Positions 25,360 through 33,201 of a stretch of 64,000 bases of DNA are shown piece after piece. Where the stretch lies: positions 3,500,001 to 3,564,000 of the forward strand of contig NZ_CP029078.1 of assembly GCF_005222485.1 (NCBI RefSeq), in the 5' to 3' direction. The stretch's first letter is position 1, and the number at the start of each line of letters is the position of its first letter. The position numbers and the translations under genes were made by a program. The notes under the pieces were generated by a model. It ran no database searches, was not told the origin of the DNA, and worked only from the letters and a program-made list of their open reading frames with translations. Source of the stretch: Streptomyces griseoviridis. Lineage in GTDB: Bacteria; Actinomycetota; Actinomycetes; Streptomycetales; Streptomycetaceae.

Positions 25360-27261
25360 ATGCGCGTACTCCTGGTGAACATGCCCTGGGCCCCGATCGA
25401 TCTTCCGTCGCTGGCACTCGGAATTCTCAAGCGCAGTGTCGACGAGCGTGTCCCGAACGGCACGGCGGACGTTCTGCACGCCAACATCGAATACGTGGAC
25501 TGGATCACGAAGAACACCGAATTCACCCTGGAGGACTACTCCTACTACGCGCTCGGCTCCTATTTCCTGGGCTGTGGCGACTGGGTGTTCTCGTCCGCCC
25601 TCTACGACGATCCCGAGTGGCGGGTTCCGGAATTCACCGAGGCGATGCGGAACCGGGTGCGCGGGGCCCGGATGGAGATGACGAAGGCATTGCATACGAC
25701 CGCGCCCGATTTCGTCCGGCACATCGCCGAGCGCATCGTCGAACTCGCCCCTGACGTGGTCGGTTTCACCTCGACGTTCCAGCAGAACACCGCGGCCCTC
25801 GCGGCAGCGAAACACGTGAAGCGCCTCGCCCCGCACATCGCGACGGCCATGGGCGGCGCCAACTGCGACGGCAAGCAGGGCGAGAGCGTGCACCGCAACT
25901 TCCCCTTCGTCGACTACGTCGTGCGCGGCGAGGGCGAGGTGTCGTTCCCCGCGCTGCTCAGCGCGCTGGACGCCGGCGAGCCGCTGTCCGGGGTTCCGGG
26001 GCTCTGCTGGCGCGACGCGGACGGCGTCTCGGTGGCCAACACCATGAGCACCAAGCCGCTGCCGCCCGCGTCGATCCTGCCGCCCGACTACTCCGGGTAC
26101 TTCGAGCGGCTCGCCTCCTCCCACGCGCGGCACTGGGTCGAGCCGAAGCTGGTGGTCGAGGGCGCGCGGGGCTGCTGGTGGGGCGAGAAGCACCACTGCA
26201 CCTTCTGCGGGCTGAACGGCTCGTTCATGCAGTTCCGCAGCAAGAGCCCGGACGTGTTCTACGAGGAGATCGTCGAACTGGCCCGCAGGCACCGGGTCCT
26301 GGACATGTATGTCGTCGACAACATCCTGGACATGGGGTACGTGCGGACGGTGCTGCCGCGCATCATCGACAGCGAGTTCGACCTGCGGATGCACATCGAG
26401 ATCAAGTCGAACATGCGGCGGGGCCAGCTCCAGACCCTCGCCGACGCGGGGCTGATCTTCGTCCAGCCGGGCATCGAGAGCCTCAACAGCCGGGTGCTGA
26501 CGCTGATGGACAAGGGCGTGACCGGCGGCCAGAACGTGCGGATGCTCCGCGACGCGGCCACCGTCGGCCTCTCGGTGGCCTGGAACTATCTGCACGGCTT
26601 CCCCGGTGAGTCCGCCGAGGACTACGACGACGTGGTGGCCCAACTGCCCGCGCTCGAGCACCTGAACCCGCCGGTAGGGGCGTCCTCGCGGATCGCGATC
26701 GAGCGGTTCAGCCCGTACTTCAACGACCCCGGGCTCGGCTTCTCCCAACTGCGCCCGGCCGAGCCGTACCGGCTCACCTACGACCTCCCCGAGCCCGAGA
26801 TGTTCGACCTGGCGTACGTCTTCGACGTGCCGCCGCGCGGGATCGACGAGGACGTCGTCGGCCGTCTCGACGAGGGCATCGCCCGCTGGAAGCGGAACTA
26901 CCCCGGCAGCCGGCTCACCCACTGCGACCTGGAGGACCGTATCGTCCTGGTCAGCGTCCGCCCGGCCTTCGACTGGACGCGGCTCGAACTGACCGACCCG
27001 CTCGAACTGGCCCTGTTCCGGCTGCTCGACCAGCCGCACACGGTGAAGGCGGCGGCCCGCAAACTCCGCGAGGAGCACCCCGTCGACGAGGAGGCCCTGC
27101 GGCGGGTGCTGACGCGGTGGCGGGCGCTCGGGCTGGTCTTCGAGGACAACGGGCAGTTCGTGCAGATCGCGCCGCCCGCGGTCAACGAGGAGTTCCTGCG
27201 GATCGACTTCATGCGGCACACCTCCGCCCGCGCCACCGAACTCGCCGCCACGTCCGCCTGA
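25360..27261 (+). CDS. B12-type radical SAM enzyme, RiPP maturation (TIGR03975-like)
   Basis: A 633-residue protein. Residues 1-200 form a cobalamin-binding-like domain (MRVLLVNMPW; DVVGFTSTFQQN; AMGGANCDG; VRGEGEVSFP). The radical SAM core has an unusual cluster motif, Cys272-x7-Cys280-x2-Cys283 within GCWWGEKHHCTFCGLNG, the hallmark of the RiPP-maturation clade proposed to C-methylate peptides. GIESLNSRVL and FPGESAEDYDD are typical later core motifs. Residues ~545-615 look like a winged-helix/PqqD-like tail that might bind the leader. GAGG precedes ATG 25360. It is separated from the precursor by the MITE-like element. Confidence 0.9.
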   Translation: MRVLLVNMPWAPIDLPSLALGILKRSVDERVPNGTADVLHANIEYVDWITKNTEFTLEDYSYYALGSYFLGCGDWVFSSALYDDPEWRVPEFTEAMRNRVRGARMEMTKALHTTAPDFVRHIAERIVELAPDVVGFTSTFQQNTAALAAAKHVKRLAPHIATAMGGANCDGKQGESVHRNFPFVDYVVRGEGEVSFPALLSALDAGEPLSGVPGLCWRDADGVSVANTMSTKPLPPASILPPDYSGYFERLASSHARHWVEPKLVVEGARGCWWGEKHHCTFCGLNGSFMQFRSKSPDVFYEEIVELARRHRVLDMYVVDNILDMGYVRTVLPRIIDSEFDLRMHIEIKSNMRRGQLQTLADAGLIFVQPGIESLNSRVLTLMDKGVTGGQNVRMLRDAATVGLSVAWNYLHGFPGESAEDYDDVVAQLPALEHLNPPVGASSRIAIERFSPYFNDPGLGFSQLRPAEPYRLTYDLPEPEMFDLAYVFDVPPRGIDEDVVGRLDEGIARWKRNYPGSRLTHCDLEDRIVLVSVRPAFDWTRLELTDPLELALFRLLDQPHTVKAAARKLREEHPVDEEALRRVLTRWRALGLVFEDNGQFVQIAPPAVNEEFLRIDFMRHTSARATELAATSA

Positions 27262-27301
27262 CGCCCGCGAGGACGGCCGCCGGCCCGACAGAGAGACGAC
27301 G

Positions 27302-27961
27302 ATGACTCCAGTACGCACCGCCACCGCGCCCTTCACCGTGACCGCGGCGCGGGACTACGACCCCGAGGTGAGCGCGCTGCCCGGGATGTCGCTCGGCCGG
27401 TACGAGATCGACCTGACCGGCGGGGAGGCCGCCAGGCGACTCTTCGCCGCCGGGGCCAGGCACGTCACGCTGCCCCGCCCGGTCGACGTGACGGACCCCG
27501 CCGACGCGGCCTGGACGGTCCGGGCGCTGAGCTTCGTGGGCGACCTGACCAGCATGGCCATCGCGGTCGACTGGCAGATCCACACCGGCCCCGACCCCGA
27601 CGCGTGGCGCCACTACAGCCATCTCCACCCGCCGACGGCCGTCCTCGGGACCACCGACCCGGCGGCGACGGCGCTGGCCTGGCGCACCGGCTACTACATC
27701 TGCAAGTGCGTGTTCCGGCACGGCCCCGGGTTCGTCCAGGTCCGCGACCGGCGCTACGGCGAACTGCGCCGCTTCACCATCGACGAGCCGGAGTACCACG
27801 AGGCCATCGAAGCCCTCACGGACGGCGCCCCCGCCGACACGGTCCCGGCCCCGGTCCTGGCCGACCTGATGGCAGAGACCCTGGCCCTGCGCTTCGGCGA
27901 CCACGTGTGGTGGGCCCCGTACCGAGTCAGACGCTGGTCGGAGGCACCGCTGGTGATCTGA
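27302..27961 (+). CDS. DUF5825-like partner protein of the radical SAM enzyme
   Basis: A 219-residue protein without a signal or membrane segment. Readable blocks are LPGMSLGRYEIDLTG, the middle SFVGDLTSMAIAVDWQIH and a conserved GYYICKCVFRHGPGFVQVRDRRYGELRRFTID. The arrangement and its place 40 bp after the radical SAM gene match DUF5825 proteins seen with this enzyme clade. The biochemical role is unknown; a substrate-recognition or accessory role is inferred from genetic linkage only. Confidence 0.75.
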   Translation: MTPVRTATAPFTVTAARDYDPEVSALPGMSLGRYEIDLTGGEAARRLFAAGARHVTLPRPVDVTDPADAAWTVRALSFVGDLTSMAIAVDWQIHTGPDPDAWRHYSHLHPPTAVLGTTDPAATALAWRTGYYICKCVFRHGPGFVQVRDRRYGELRRFTIDEPEYHEAIEALTDGAPADTVPAPVLADLMAETLALRFGDHVWWAPYRVRRWSEAPLVI

Positions 27962-28065
27962 GGCGAGGGGGGCGCGACCGGACCGACTCACCTCAGTCTG
28001 CCGGTGACCGGGAACCGGCTCGGTTCAGTCTGACGGGGACGGAGGGAGGGAGGCCGGAAATCGGC

Positions 28066-28653
28066 TCAGTCCAGGCTGACGGGCTCCGGTGACCGGGGGT
28101 TGAGGACCCGCCCGAGGACGGAGGCGACCGCCCCGGACGTCGTCAACTCCTGCCTGTCGACGGCCTCGAAGAGCGCCGCCAACGCGAGATCCGTCGCGTC
28201 GGCGACCCCCTCGACGGTCCCGAGACCGCTCATCCCCTTGCCCGTGGGGCTCTTTCCCCGCCGGACGGAGACGACGACCCCGGACCGGCTGAGCGTGCCC
28301 CCGCGGTCCCAGCTCTCCGCGACGTACGTGTGGGCACGTTCCCGGCAGGTGAACCGCAGGGCGCGTGCGGTGTTCCGCAGCCCCCTGCCGTCGAAGGCGA
28401 CCGGCACGGCTTCGCCTCCGACGGTGAGCCGGGCGTTGCGCAGGGTGGGCCGCGCGGGCCCCACCGTCAGGAAAAGGATCTCGGGAACCCCGTCCCCGTG
28501 GACCCGCACCTCGCTCTGCCTGCTCCCGGCCTTGACGGAACGCTGCCGCCGACGCACCTCGACGGTGACCTCACCGAACTCGCCGAGCACACCTCTCCAC
28601 CCGTGCGTCCCCTTGGCACGGAACGGGCGCAGTTCGAAATGGTGGTCCGTCAC
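28066..28653 (-). CDS. Hypothetical protein
   Basis: A 195-residue soluble protein not recognised. It has a basic, beta-rich N-terminal part (VEVRRRQRSVKAGSRQSEVRVHG) and a helical C-terminal ~40 residues (DATDLALAALFEAVDRQEL). Convergent with the RiPP genes and followed on the same strand by nothing obvious. Only a GTG (28653) start is available after the preceding stop context. Coding composition is normal for the chromosome. Confidence 0.65.
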   Translation of the reverse strand: MTDHHFELRPFRAKGTHGWRGVLGEFGEVTVEVRRRQRSVKAGSRQSEVRVHGDGVPEILFLTVGPARPTLRNARLTVGGEAVPVAFDGRGLRNTARALRFTCRERAHTYVAESWDRGGTLSRSGVVVSVRRGKSPTGKGMSGLGTVEGVADATDLALAALFEAVDRQELTTSGAVASVLGRVLNPRSPEPVSLD

Positions 28654-28694
28654 GTCATGTCTCGCTCTCGTCCCCGGGGGCCTCTCAACTCCCG

Positions 28695-29552
28695 CTACGC
28701 GTCCTTCAGTTTCTGTCGCTGTCGGCCAAGGCCCGTGATCTCCAGTTCCACGACGTCGCCCGCGCGGAGGTAGGGCTTGGGGTCCGGGTGGCCCATGGCC
28801 ACTCCCGCCGGGGTGCCGGTGTTGATGACGTCGCCGGGGTACAGGGTCATGAACTGGCTTACGTAGCACACCACTTCGCCGACCGGGAAGATCTGTTCGG
28901 CGGTGGTGCCGTGCTGCTTCAGGGTGCCGTTGACCCACAGTCTCAGGGTGAGGTCCTGGGGGTCGGCGATCTCGTCGGCGGTGACGAGCCAGGGGCCGAG
29001 CGGGTTGAACGTCTCGCAGTTCTTGCCCTTGTCCCAGGTGCCGCCCCGCTCGATCTGGAACTCCCGCTCGGACACGTCGTGGGCGACGGCGTACCCGGCG
29101 ACGTGCGCGAGCCCGTCGGCCGCCGAGTCCAGGTAGCGGGCGGTCCTGCCGATGACGACGGCGAGTTCGACCTCCCAGTCGGTCTTCGTGGAGCGGCGCG
29201 GCACCAGGACGGTGTCGTCGGGGCCGATCACCGTGTCCGGTGCCTTGAAGAAGACGACCGGCTCGGCGGGCGGCTCGGCGCCCGTCTCGCGGGCGTGGTC
29301 GTGGTAGTTGAGCCCGATGCAGACGACCTTGCCGATCCGCCCGAGCGGCGGCCCGACGCGCAGCCCGGCCGCCTCGATCACCGGCAGGTCACCGGCCTCC
29401 GCCGCCGCGCGGACGCGGGCGAGTGCCGCGTCGTCGGCGAGTACCGTCCCGTCGATGTCGCCGACGACGCCGGTGAGGTCCCGCAGGACCCCGTCGGCGT
29501 CGAGCAGCGCGGGCCGCTCCGCTCCGGTCGTACCGACTCGCAGCAGCTTCAT
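28695..29552 (-). CDS. Fumarylacetoacetate hydrolase (FAH) family protein
   Basis: A 285-residue enzyme. The FAH fold starts near residue 75: KVVCIGLNYHDHARE, then the metal ligands in DWEVELAVVIG and AHDVSEREFQ, WDKGKNCETFNPLGPW and GDVINTGTPAGVAMG. Relatives act as acylpyruvases, 2-keto-3-deoxy-fuconate or ureidoglycolate-type lyases; the sequence does not decide which. GGAGAGGG lies before ATG 29552. Stands alone between a hypothetical gene and yidC. Confidence 0.93.
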   Translation of the reverse strand: MKLLRVGTTGAERPALLDADGVLRDLTGVVGDIDGTVLADDAALARVRAAAEAGDLPVIEAAGLRVGPPLGRIGKVVCIGLNYHDHARETGAEPPAEPVVFFKAPDTVIGPDDTVLVPRRSTKTDWEVELAVVIGRTARYLDSAADGLAHVAGYAVAHDVSEREFQIERGGTWDKGKNCETFNPLGPWLVTADEIADPQDLTLRLWVNGTLKQHGTTAEQIFPVGEVVCYVSQFMTLYPGDVINTGTPAGVAMGHPDPKPYLRAGDVVELEITGLGRQRQKLKDA

Positions 29553-29678
29553 GTTGACCCTCTCCGTCGCAGGCCTCCGCCCGCCGACGGGTGCGGACGT
29601 CGGAGGACTGGTCGATCGTCCAAGGTCGGCGTCCGGACTGCAAGACCCGGTTCACGTACTGGACCCGCGGCCAGGGCC

Positions 29679-30416
29679 TCAGCGGTACAGCGCGGCCCGT
29701 TCGACGGCGCTCCACGTCGTGCTCGTGACCACGTACAGCGCGGCGGCCAGCGGCACGACGGCGACCGTGACGAGGGTGAAGAACGACATGAACGGCATCA
29801 CCTTGGTGAGCGCGCCGAGCCCCGGCACCTGCTCCCCGTTCGAGGCGGCGGCCACCGGGTCGCTGGTCGCCATCAGCCGCTTGGTGCGCCGGTAGTTGAA
29901 GAACGCGACGCCCGCGACGAGCACGAACAGACCGCCGTAGACGAGTCCCGCGGGCCCGAACGCCCCGCCGCCGCCCAGCGCGTCGGCCCAGCGGTCGCCC
30001 AGGGGCGCGGCGAACAGCCGGTGGGACAGGAGCCCGTTCGTCTCGCCGCCGATCGTCGTGTTGGAGAACAGGTGGTAGAGGAGGAAGAACGCGGGCAGTT
30101 GGCACAGTCCGGGCAGCAGCCCCGACAGCGGTGACACCTTCTCCTCGGTGTGCAGTTCGAGCACCGCCTTCCGCAGCCGCTCGGGGTTGCCCGCGTGCTT
30201 CGCGCGCAGTGCGGCGATCTTCGGCTGGAGCGCGGTGCGGGCCCGCTGGCCGCGCGCGGCGGCCCGGGACAGCGGGTGCACGAGCAGCCGGACCAGCGCG
30301 GTGAACAGGACGATCGCGGCGGCCGCGGCGGTGGCGCCGAACAGGGGCTGGATCAGGTCGGCGAGATGCTCGACCAGGTGCGCGAAGGCAGCGAAAAAGG
30401 CAGCGAAGACGGACAT
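29679..30416 (-). CDS. YidC/Oxa1-family membrane insertase
   Basis: A 245-residue inner-membrane protein without a large periplasmic domain (Gram-positive type). Five hydrophobic segments are visible; the first core helix carries the conserved Arg (FTALVRLLVHPLSR) that forms the substrate groove. The cytoplasmic hairpin (QPKIAALRAKHAGNPERLRKAVLELHTEE) follows. It lacks the lipobox of housekeeping YidC and sits outside the rnpA-oriC region, so it is a second paralogue. The GGAGGG ribosome-binding site lies before ATG 30416. Confidence 0.92.
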   Translation of the reverse strand: MSVFAAFFAAFAHLVEHLADLIQPLFGATAAAAAIVLFTALVRLLVHPLSRAAARGQRARTALQPKIAALRAKHAGNPERLRKAVLELHTEEKVSPLSGLLPGLCQLPAFFLLYHLFSNTTIGGETNGLLSHRLFAAPLGDRWADALGGGGAFGPAGLVYGGLFVLVAGVAFFNYRRTKRLMATSDPVAAASNGEQVPGLGALTKVMPFMSFFTLVTVAVVPLAAALYVVTSTTWSAVERAALYR

Positions 30417-30469
30417 GGGTGAGCCCTCCGGGGGTCTCGTCGTGCCGGAATGCCTGGGGCGCCATGGAC

Positions 30470-30532
30470 ACCTGGGGTACCTGGGGTATCTGAGGTACCT
30501 GGGGTACCTGAGAAACCTGGGGTACCTGAGTG
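30470..30532. repeat. Seven tandem 9-bp repeats (ACCTGGGGT)
   Basis: Seven uninterrupted 9-bp units based on ACCTGGGGT lie between the YidC-like gene start and the DUF6412-like gene stop. A further ACACCTGGGGTGC follows at ~30554. Either strand would encode Val-Pro-Gln/Gly-Val-Pro-like tripeptide repeats but no start or ribosome-binding site supports a gene. Confidence 0.85.
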
Positions 30533-30678
30533 CGGGATACCCGTGGTGTCCGGGACACCTGGGGTGCCCGTGGCGTCGGACGCGGGTGGACCGGCGTCCG
30601 GGCAGGAGCGGGCCAGGCAGTGGTGCGGGGAGCGGCGTGACGACGTGGCGCGCGGGGCCGGACGGAAGCCGGAGTCGC

Positions 30679-31002
30679 CTACGCGGGGGTCGCCCGGAGG
30701 GCGTGTCCGGGGGCTCGGGGGCGGGTGCGGCCCCGGGCGTCGGGGTCGCGTTGCGCGAGGAAGGCGGTGCGCCTGGCGCGGTCCCTGATGGCCGTGCGGA
30801 CCCGGGTGGGCGGCACGGCGGGCACGGTACGCGCGCTGATCAGGGCGCAGACGGCGAGCGCGGAGCCGGCCGCGGCGGTCGCCGCGAGGGCGACGGTGGC
30901 GGTGAGGCTGCCGGCGTCGAGCACGGTGAGCTGGAGGGCGATCAGCAGGAGCAGCAGCAGCGCGACGGGACGCGCGGGCGCCTCGACTCTGCCGCGGACC
31001 AT
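30679..31002 (-). CDS. Small membrane protein (DUF6412-like)
   Basis: A 107-residue protein with two hydrophobic helices (PVALLLLLLIALQLTVLDAG; TATVALAATAAAGSALAVCALI) and an Arg-rich cytoplasmic tail ending RAPGHALRATPA. It resembles the small DUF6412 proteins found beside YidC-like insertases in Streptomyces; that linkage suggests a shared membrane role. GGGGAGAGGGG precedes ATG 31002. Function unknown. Confidence 0.75.
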   Translation of the reverse strand: MVRGRVEAPARPVALLLLLLIALQLTVLDAGSLTATVALAATAAAGSALAVCALISARTVPAVPPTRVRTAIRDRARRTAFLAQRDPDARGRTRPRAPGHALRATPA

Positions 31003-31073
31003 CCCCGCCCCTCTCCCCGCACCTGCGTGCGCGTCCGTCCGTCTCGGCGACGGTTCATTCGTCGCACTGTCGG

Positions 31074-31613
31074 TTATACCTGATCTCCGGCCTGATCGGT
31101 CTCCAGGGGCTCCAGGAGCCTGCGGGGCTTCAGGAACGCCCGGCTGACCGGATCGGCCGGGTCCTGATCGAGTCCCGGCCCCGGCTCCATGACGACGTCC
31201 TGGACGGGCACGACGGTTCCGCAGGCCGGGCATTCGCCGTAGGAGCCGAGTTCGGTGCCGCAGTCGGCGTGCCGGAAGTAGCGCAGCCGGGTGTCGGTGA
31301 GGTGCTCGCGCCCCCACAGGCCGAGCGAGCGCAGGGTGGGCCAGAGGGCGATGCCGCGCTCGGTGATCACGTACTCGTCGCGGGGCGGCGACTGCTGGTA
31401 GCGCCGCTTCTCCAGGATGCCCTCGGCGCAGAGGGCCTGGAGGCGGGCGGCGAGGACCGCGCGGGGGATGCCGAGGTGGACGAGGAAGTCGTTGTAGCGC
31501 CGGACGCCGTAGAGGGCGTCGCGGATCACCAGGAGCGTCCACCGCTCGCCGATGACCTCCAGCGCGCGGGCGATGGAGCACTGCTGGGTCACGTAGTCCT
31601 TGCCGAGTGCCAT
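31074..31613 (-). CDS. HxlR-family transcriptional regulator
   Basis: A 179-residue winged-helix regulator: QQCSIARALEVIGERWTLLVIRDALYGVRRYNDFLVHLGIPRAVLAARL is the HxlR core with its N-terminal Cys, which in some relatives senses electrophiles. About 70 C-terminal residues contain three cysteines (DCGTELGSYGECPACG) in a possible zinc ribbon, an addition to the usual ~110-residue form. ATG 31613 is chosen; ATG 31631 is possible. It is divergent from the MFS gene and probably represses it. Confidence 0.9.
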   Translation of the reverse strand: MALGKDYVTQQCSIARALEVIGERWTLLVIRDALYGVRRYNDFLVHLGIPRAVLAARLQALCAEGILEKRRYQQSPPRDEYVITERGIALWPTLRSLGLWGREHLTDTRLRYFRHADCGTELGSYGECPACGTVVPVQDVVMEPGPGLDQDPADPVSRAFLKPRRLLEPLETDQAGDQV

Positions 31614-31644
31614 GCCGTCCACTGTAGCCATTTTCCCCGACCTT

Positions 31645-31661
31645 GGTTCAATCACCGAACC
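31645..31661. promoter_or_regulatory. Candidate HxlR operator
   Basis: GGTTC (31645-31649) and GAACC (31657-31661) form an inverted repeat with a 7-bp centre, placed between the divergent HxlR and MFS starts. Confidence 0.4.
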
Positions 31662-31682
31662 TACTGGTGCTACGGTGCCGAC

Positions 31683-33185
31683 ATGGCAAGGTTCAGTGAA
31701 CGAACTCTCCAGCAATCGACCGCCGCGACGCCCGGAGGCGCCACCCGCGCCACCCGCGCCGACCTCGCGCCCACCACGGACGCCAGGGGCACCACGGGCA
31801 CCCCAGGCACCCCAGGCACCCCAGGCACCCCAGGCACCCCACGGTCCGCGGCGTCGCCGCACGCCCGCGCCACCCTCGCCCTGACCAGCGCCGCCACCGC
31901 CGTCACGCTGATGACGTACACCGCGCCCCTGGTCACGCTCCCCGATACCGCCGCCGCCCTGCACACCCCGGTCTCCGCGCAGGCGTGGCTGCTGAACGGC
32001 ACGCCGCTCGGCCTCGCCGCGCTGCTCCTGGTGGCCGGCAGCCTCGCCGACGACTACGGTCGCCGCCGGATCTTCCTGGCCGGCACCCTGACCCTGGGCA
32101 TCACCACGGCGCTCGGCGCGCTGGCCTCCTCGACCTGGCTGTTCACGCTGGCCCGGATCGCGCAGGGCGCGGCGAGCGCGGCGATCCTGGCGAGCAGCCT
32201 CGGCCTGCTGGTGCACGCCTTCCCCACCCCGCGCGGCCGGCTGTACGCGACCGGCGTGTGGGGCGCCTTCGTGAGCGGCGGCATCGCGGTCGGCCCGCTG
32301 GTGGCGGGCGCCCTGCCGAACTGGCGGGCCGCGTACGCGGTGCTCGGCGCGGCGGCGCTCCTGGTGGCGGTGCTCGGGATACGCCCGCTGGTGGAGTCCC
32401 GCTCGCCGAGGGGCGGCCGTCCCGATGTGCTGGGCGCGCTGACCTTCGGGCTGGCGCTGGTCGCGCTGATAGCGGCGCTCACCCTGGGCCGGGACGGCTG
32501 GCTGCGCCCGCAGGTGGGGCTGCTTCTGCTGGCGTCGGTGGCGCTGCTGGCCGCGTTCGCCCAGGTGGAACGGCGGAGCGCGACTCCCATGATCGACCTG
32601 GGCCTGCTCAGGCACCGCCGTTTCCTGGCGTCGTCGGCGGGCGGTCTGTTCATGGGCCTCGCGGTGATCGGGCTGTTCAGCTTCCTGCCCGCGGTGTTCC
32701 AGCAGACGCTCGGGCTGTCCGTCCTCGACTCGGCGTGGCTGCTGCTGATCTGGTCCGGCCTGTCCTTCGCGGTGGCGCTCCAGGCGCGTCGGCTGGCGGG
32801 CCGGGTCTCGCCGCGCCACCAGCTGGCGGTCGGCTTCGTGCTGCACGCGGTCGGTGTCCTGACGATGCTCGGCGCGATCGACTCGGGCTCCTGGCAGCGC
32901 CTGCTGCCGGGACTGGTCCTGAGCGGGGTGGGCGGCGGCCTGCTCAACGCGGCGCTGCCGCTGCTGGCCGTCGAGTCGGTCCCGGGGGCCCGCGCCGCGA
33001 TGGGTTCGGGCGCCCAGCAGACGCTCCGCTACATCGGCTCCTGCGCGGGCGTCGCGCTGACGATCGCGATCGTCACGTCGTCCGGGGGCGGCCTGGGACA
33101 CGGGGCGAACATCGCGATGGTGGTGTCGATGGTCCTGTCGCTGCTGGCGGCGGGGGCGGTGGTGGGGCTGCGGGAGCGGGGATGA
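31683..33185 (+). CDS. MFS drug/metabolite exporter (DHA2 type) with GTP-repeat N terminus
   Basis: A 500-residue transporter. Thirteen to fourteen hydrophobic segments, loop motif GSLADDYGRRRIFLAG and the motif-C-like WGAFVSGGIAVGPLVAG point to a 14-helix EmrB/QacA-type antiporter. The ~60-residue cytoplasmic N terminus contains five Gly-Thr-Pro units coded by a pure 9-bp DNA repeat (31798-31842). ATG at 31683 lacks a clear ribosome-binding site. Divergent HxlR regulation suggests induction by its substrate or by stress. Confidence 0.88.
   Translation: MARFSERTLQQSTAATPGGATRATRADLAPTTDARGTTGTPGTPGTPGTPGTPRSAASPHARATLALTSAATAVTLMTYTAPLVTLPDTAAALHTPVSAQAWLLNGTPLGLAALLLVAGSLADDYGRRRIFLAGTLTLGITTALGALASSTWLFTLARIAQGAASAAILASSLGLLVHAFPTPRGRLYATGVWGAFVSGGIAVGPLVAGALPNWRAAYAVLGAAALLVAVLGIRPLVESRSPRGGRPDVLGALTFGLALVALIAALTLGRDGWLRPQVGLLLLASVALLAAFAQVERRSATPMIDLGLLRHRRFLASSAGGLFMGLAVIGLFSFLPAVFQQTLGLSVLDSAWLLLIWSGLSFAVALQARRLAGRVSPRHQLAVGFVLHAVGVLTMLGAIDSGSWQRLLPGLVLSGVGGGLLNAALPLLAVESVPGARAAMGSGAQQTLRYIGSCAGVALTIAIVTSSGGGLGHGANIAMVVSMVLSLLAAGAVVGLRERG
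31798..31842. repeat. Five tandem 9-bp repeats coding Gly-Thr-Pro
   Basis: GCACCCCAG repeated five times in the MFS gene. Read on the other strand the unit is CCTGGGGTG, one base from the ACCTGGGGT unit at 30470-30532. Confidence 0.85.
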
Positions 33186-33201
33186 CGGCGGGCACCGGCC
33201 G

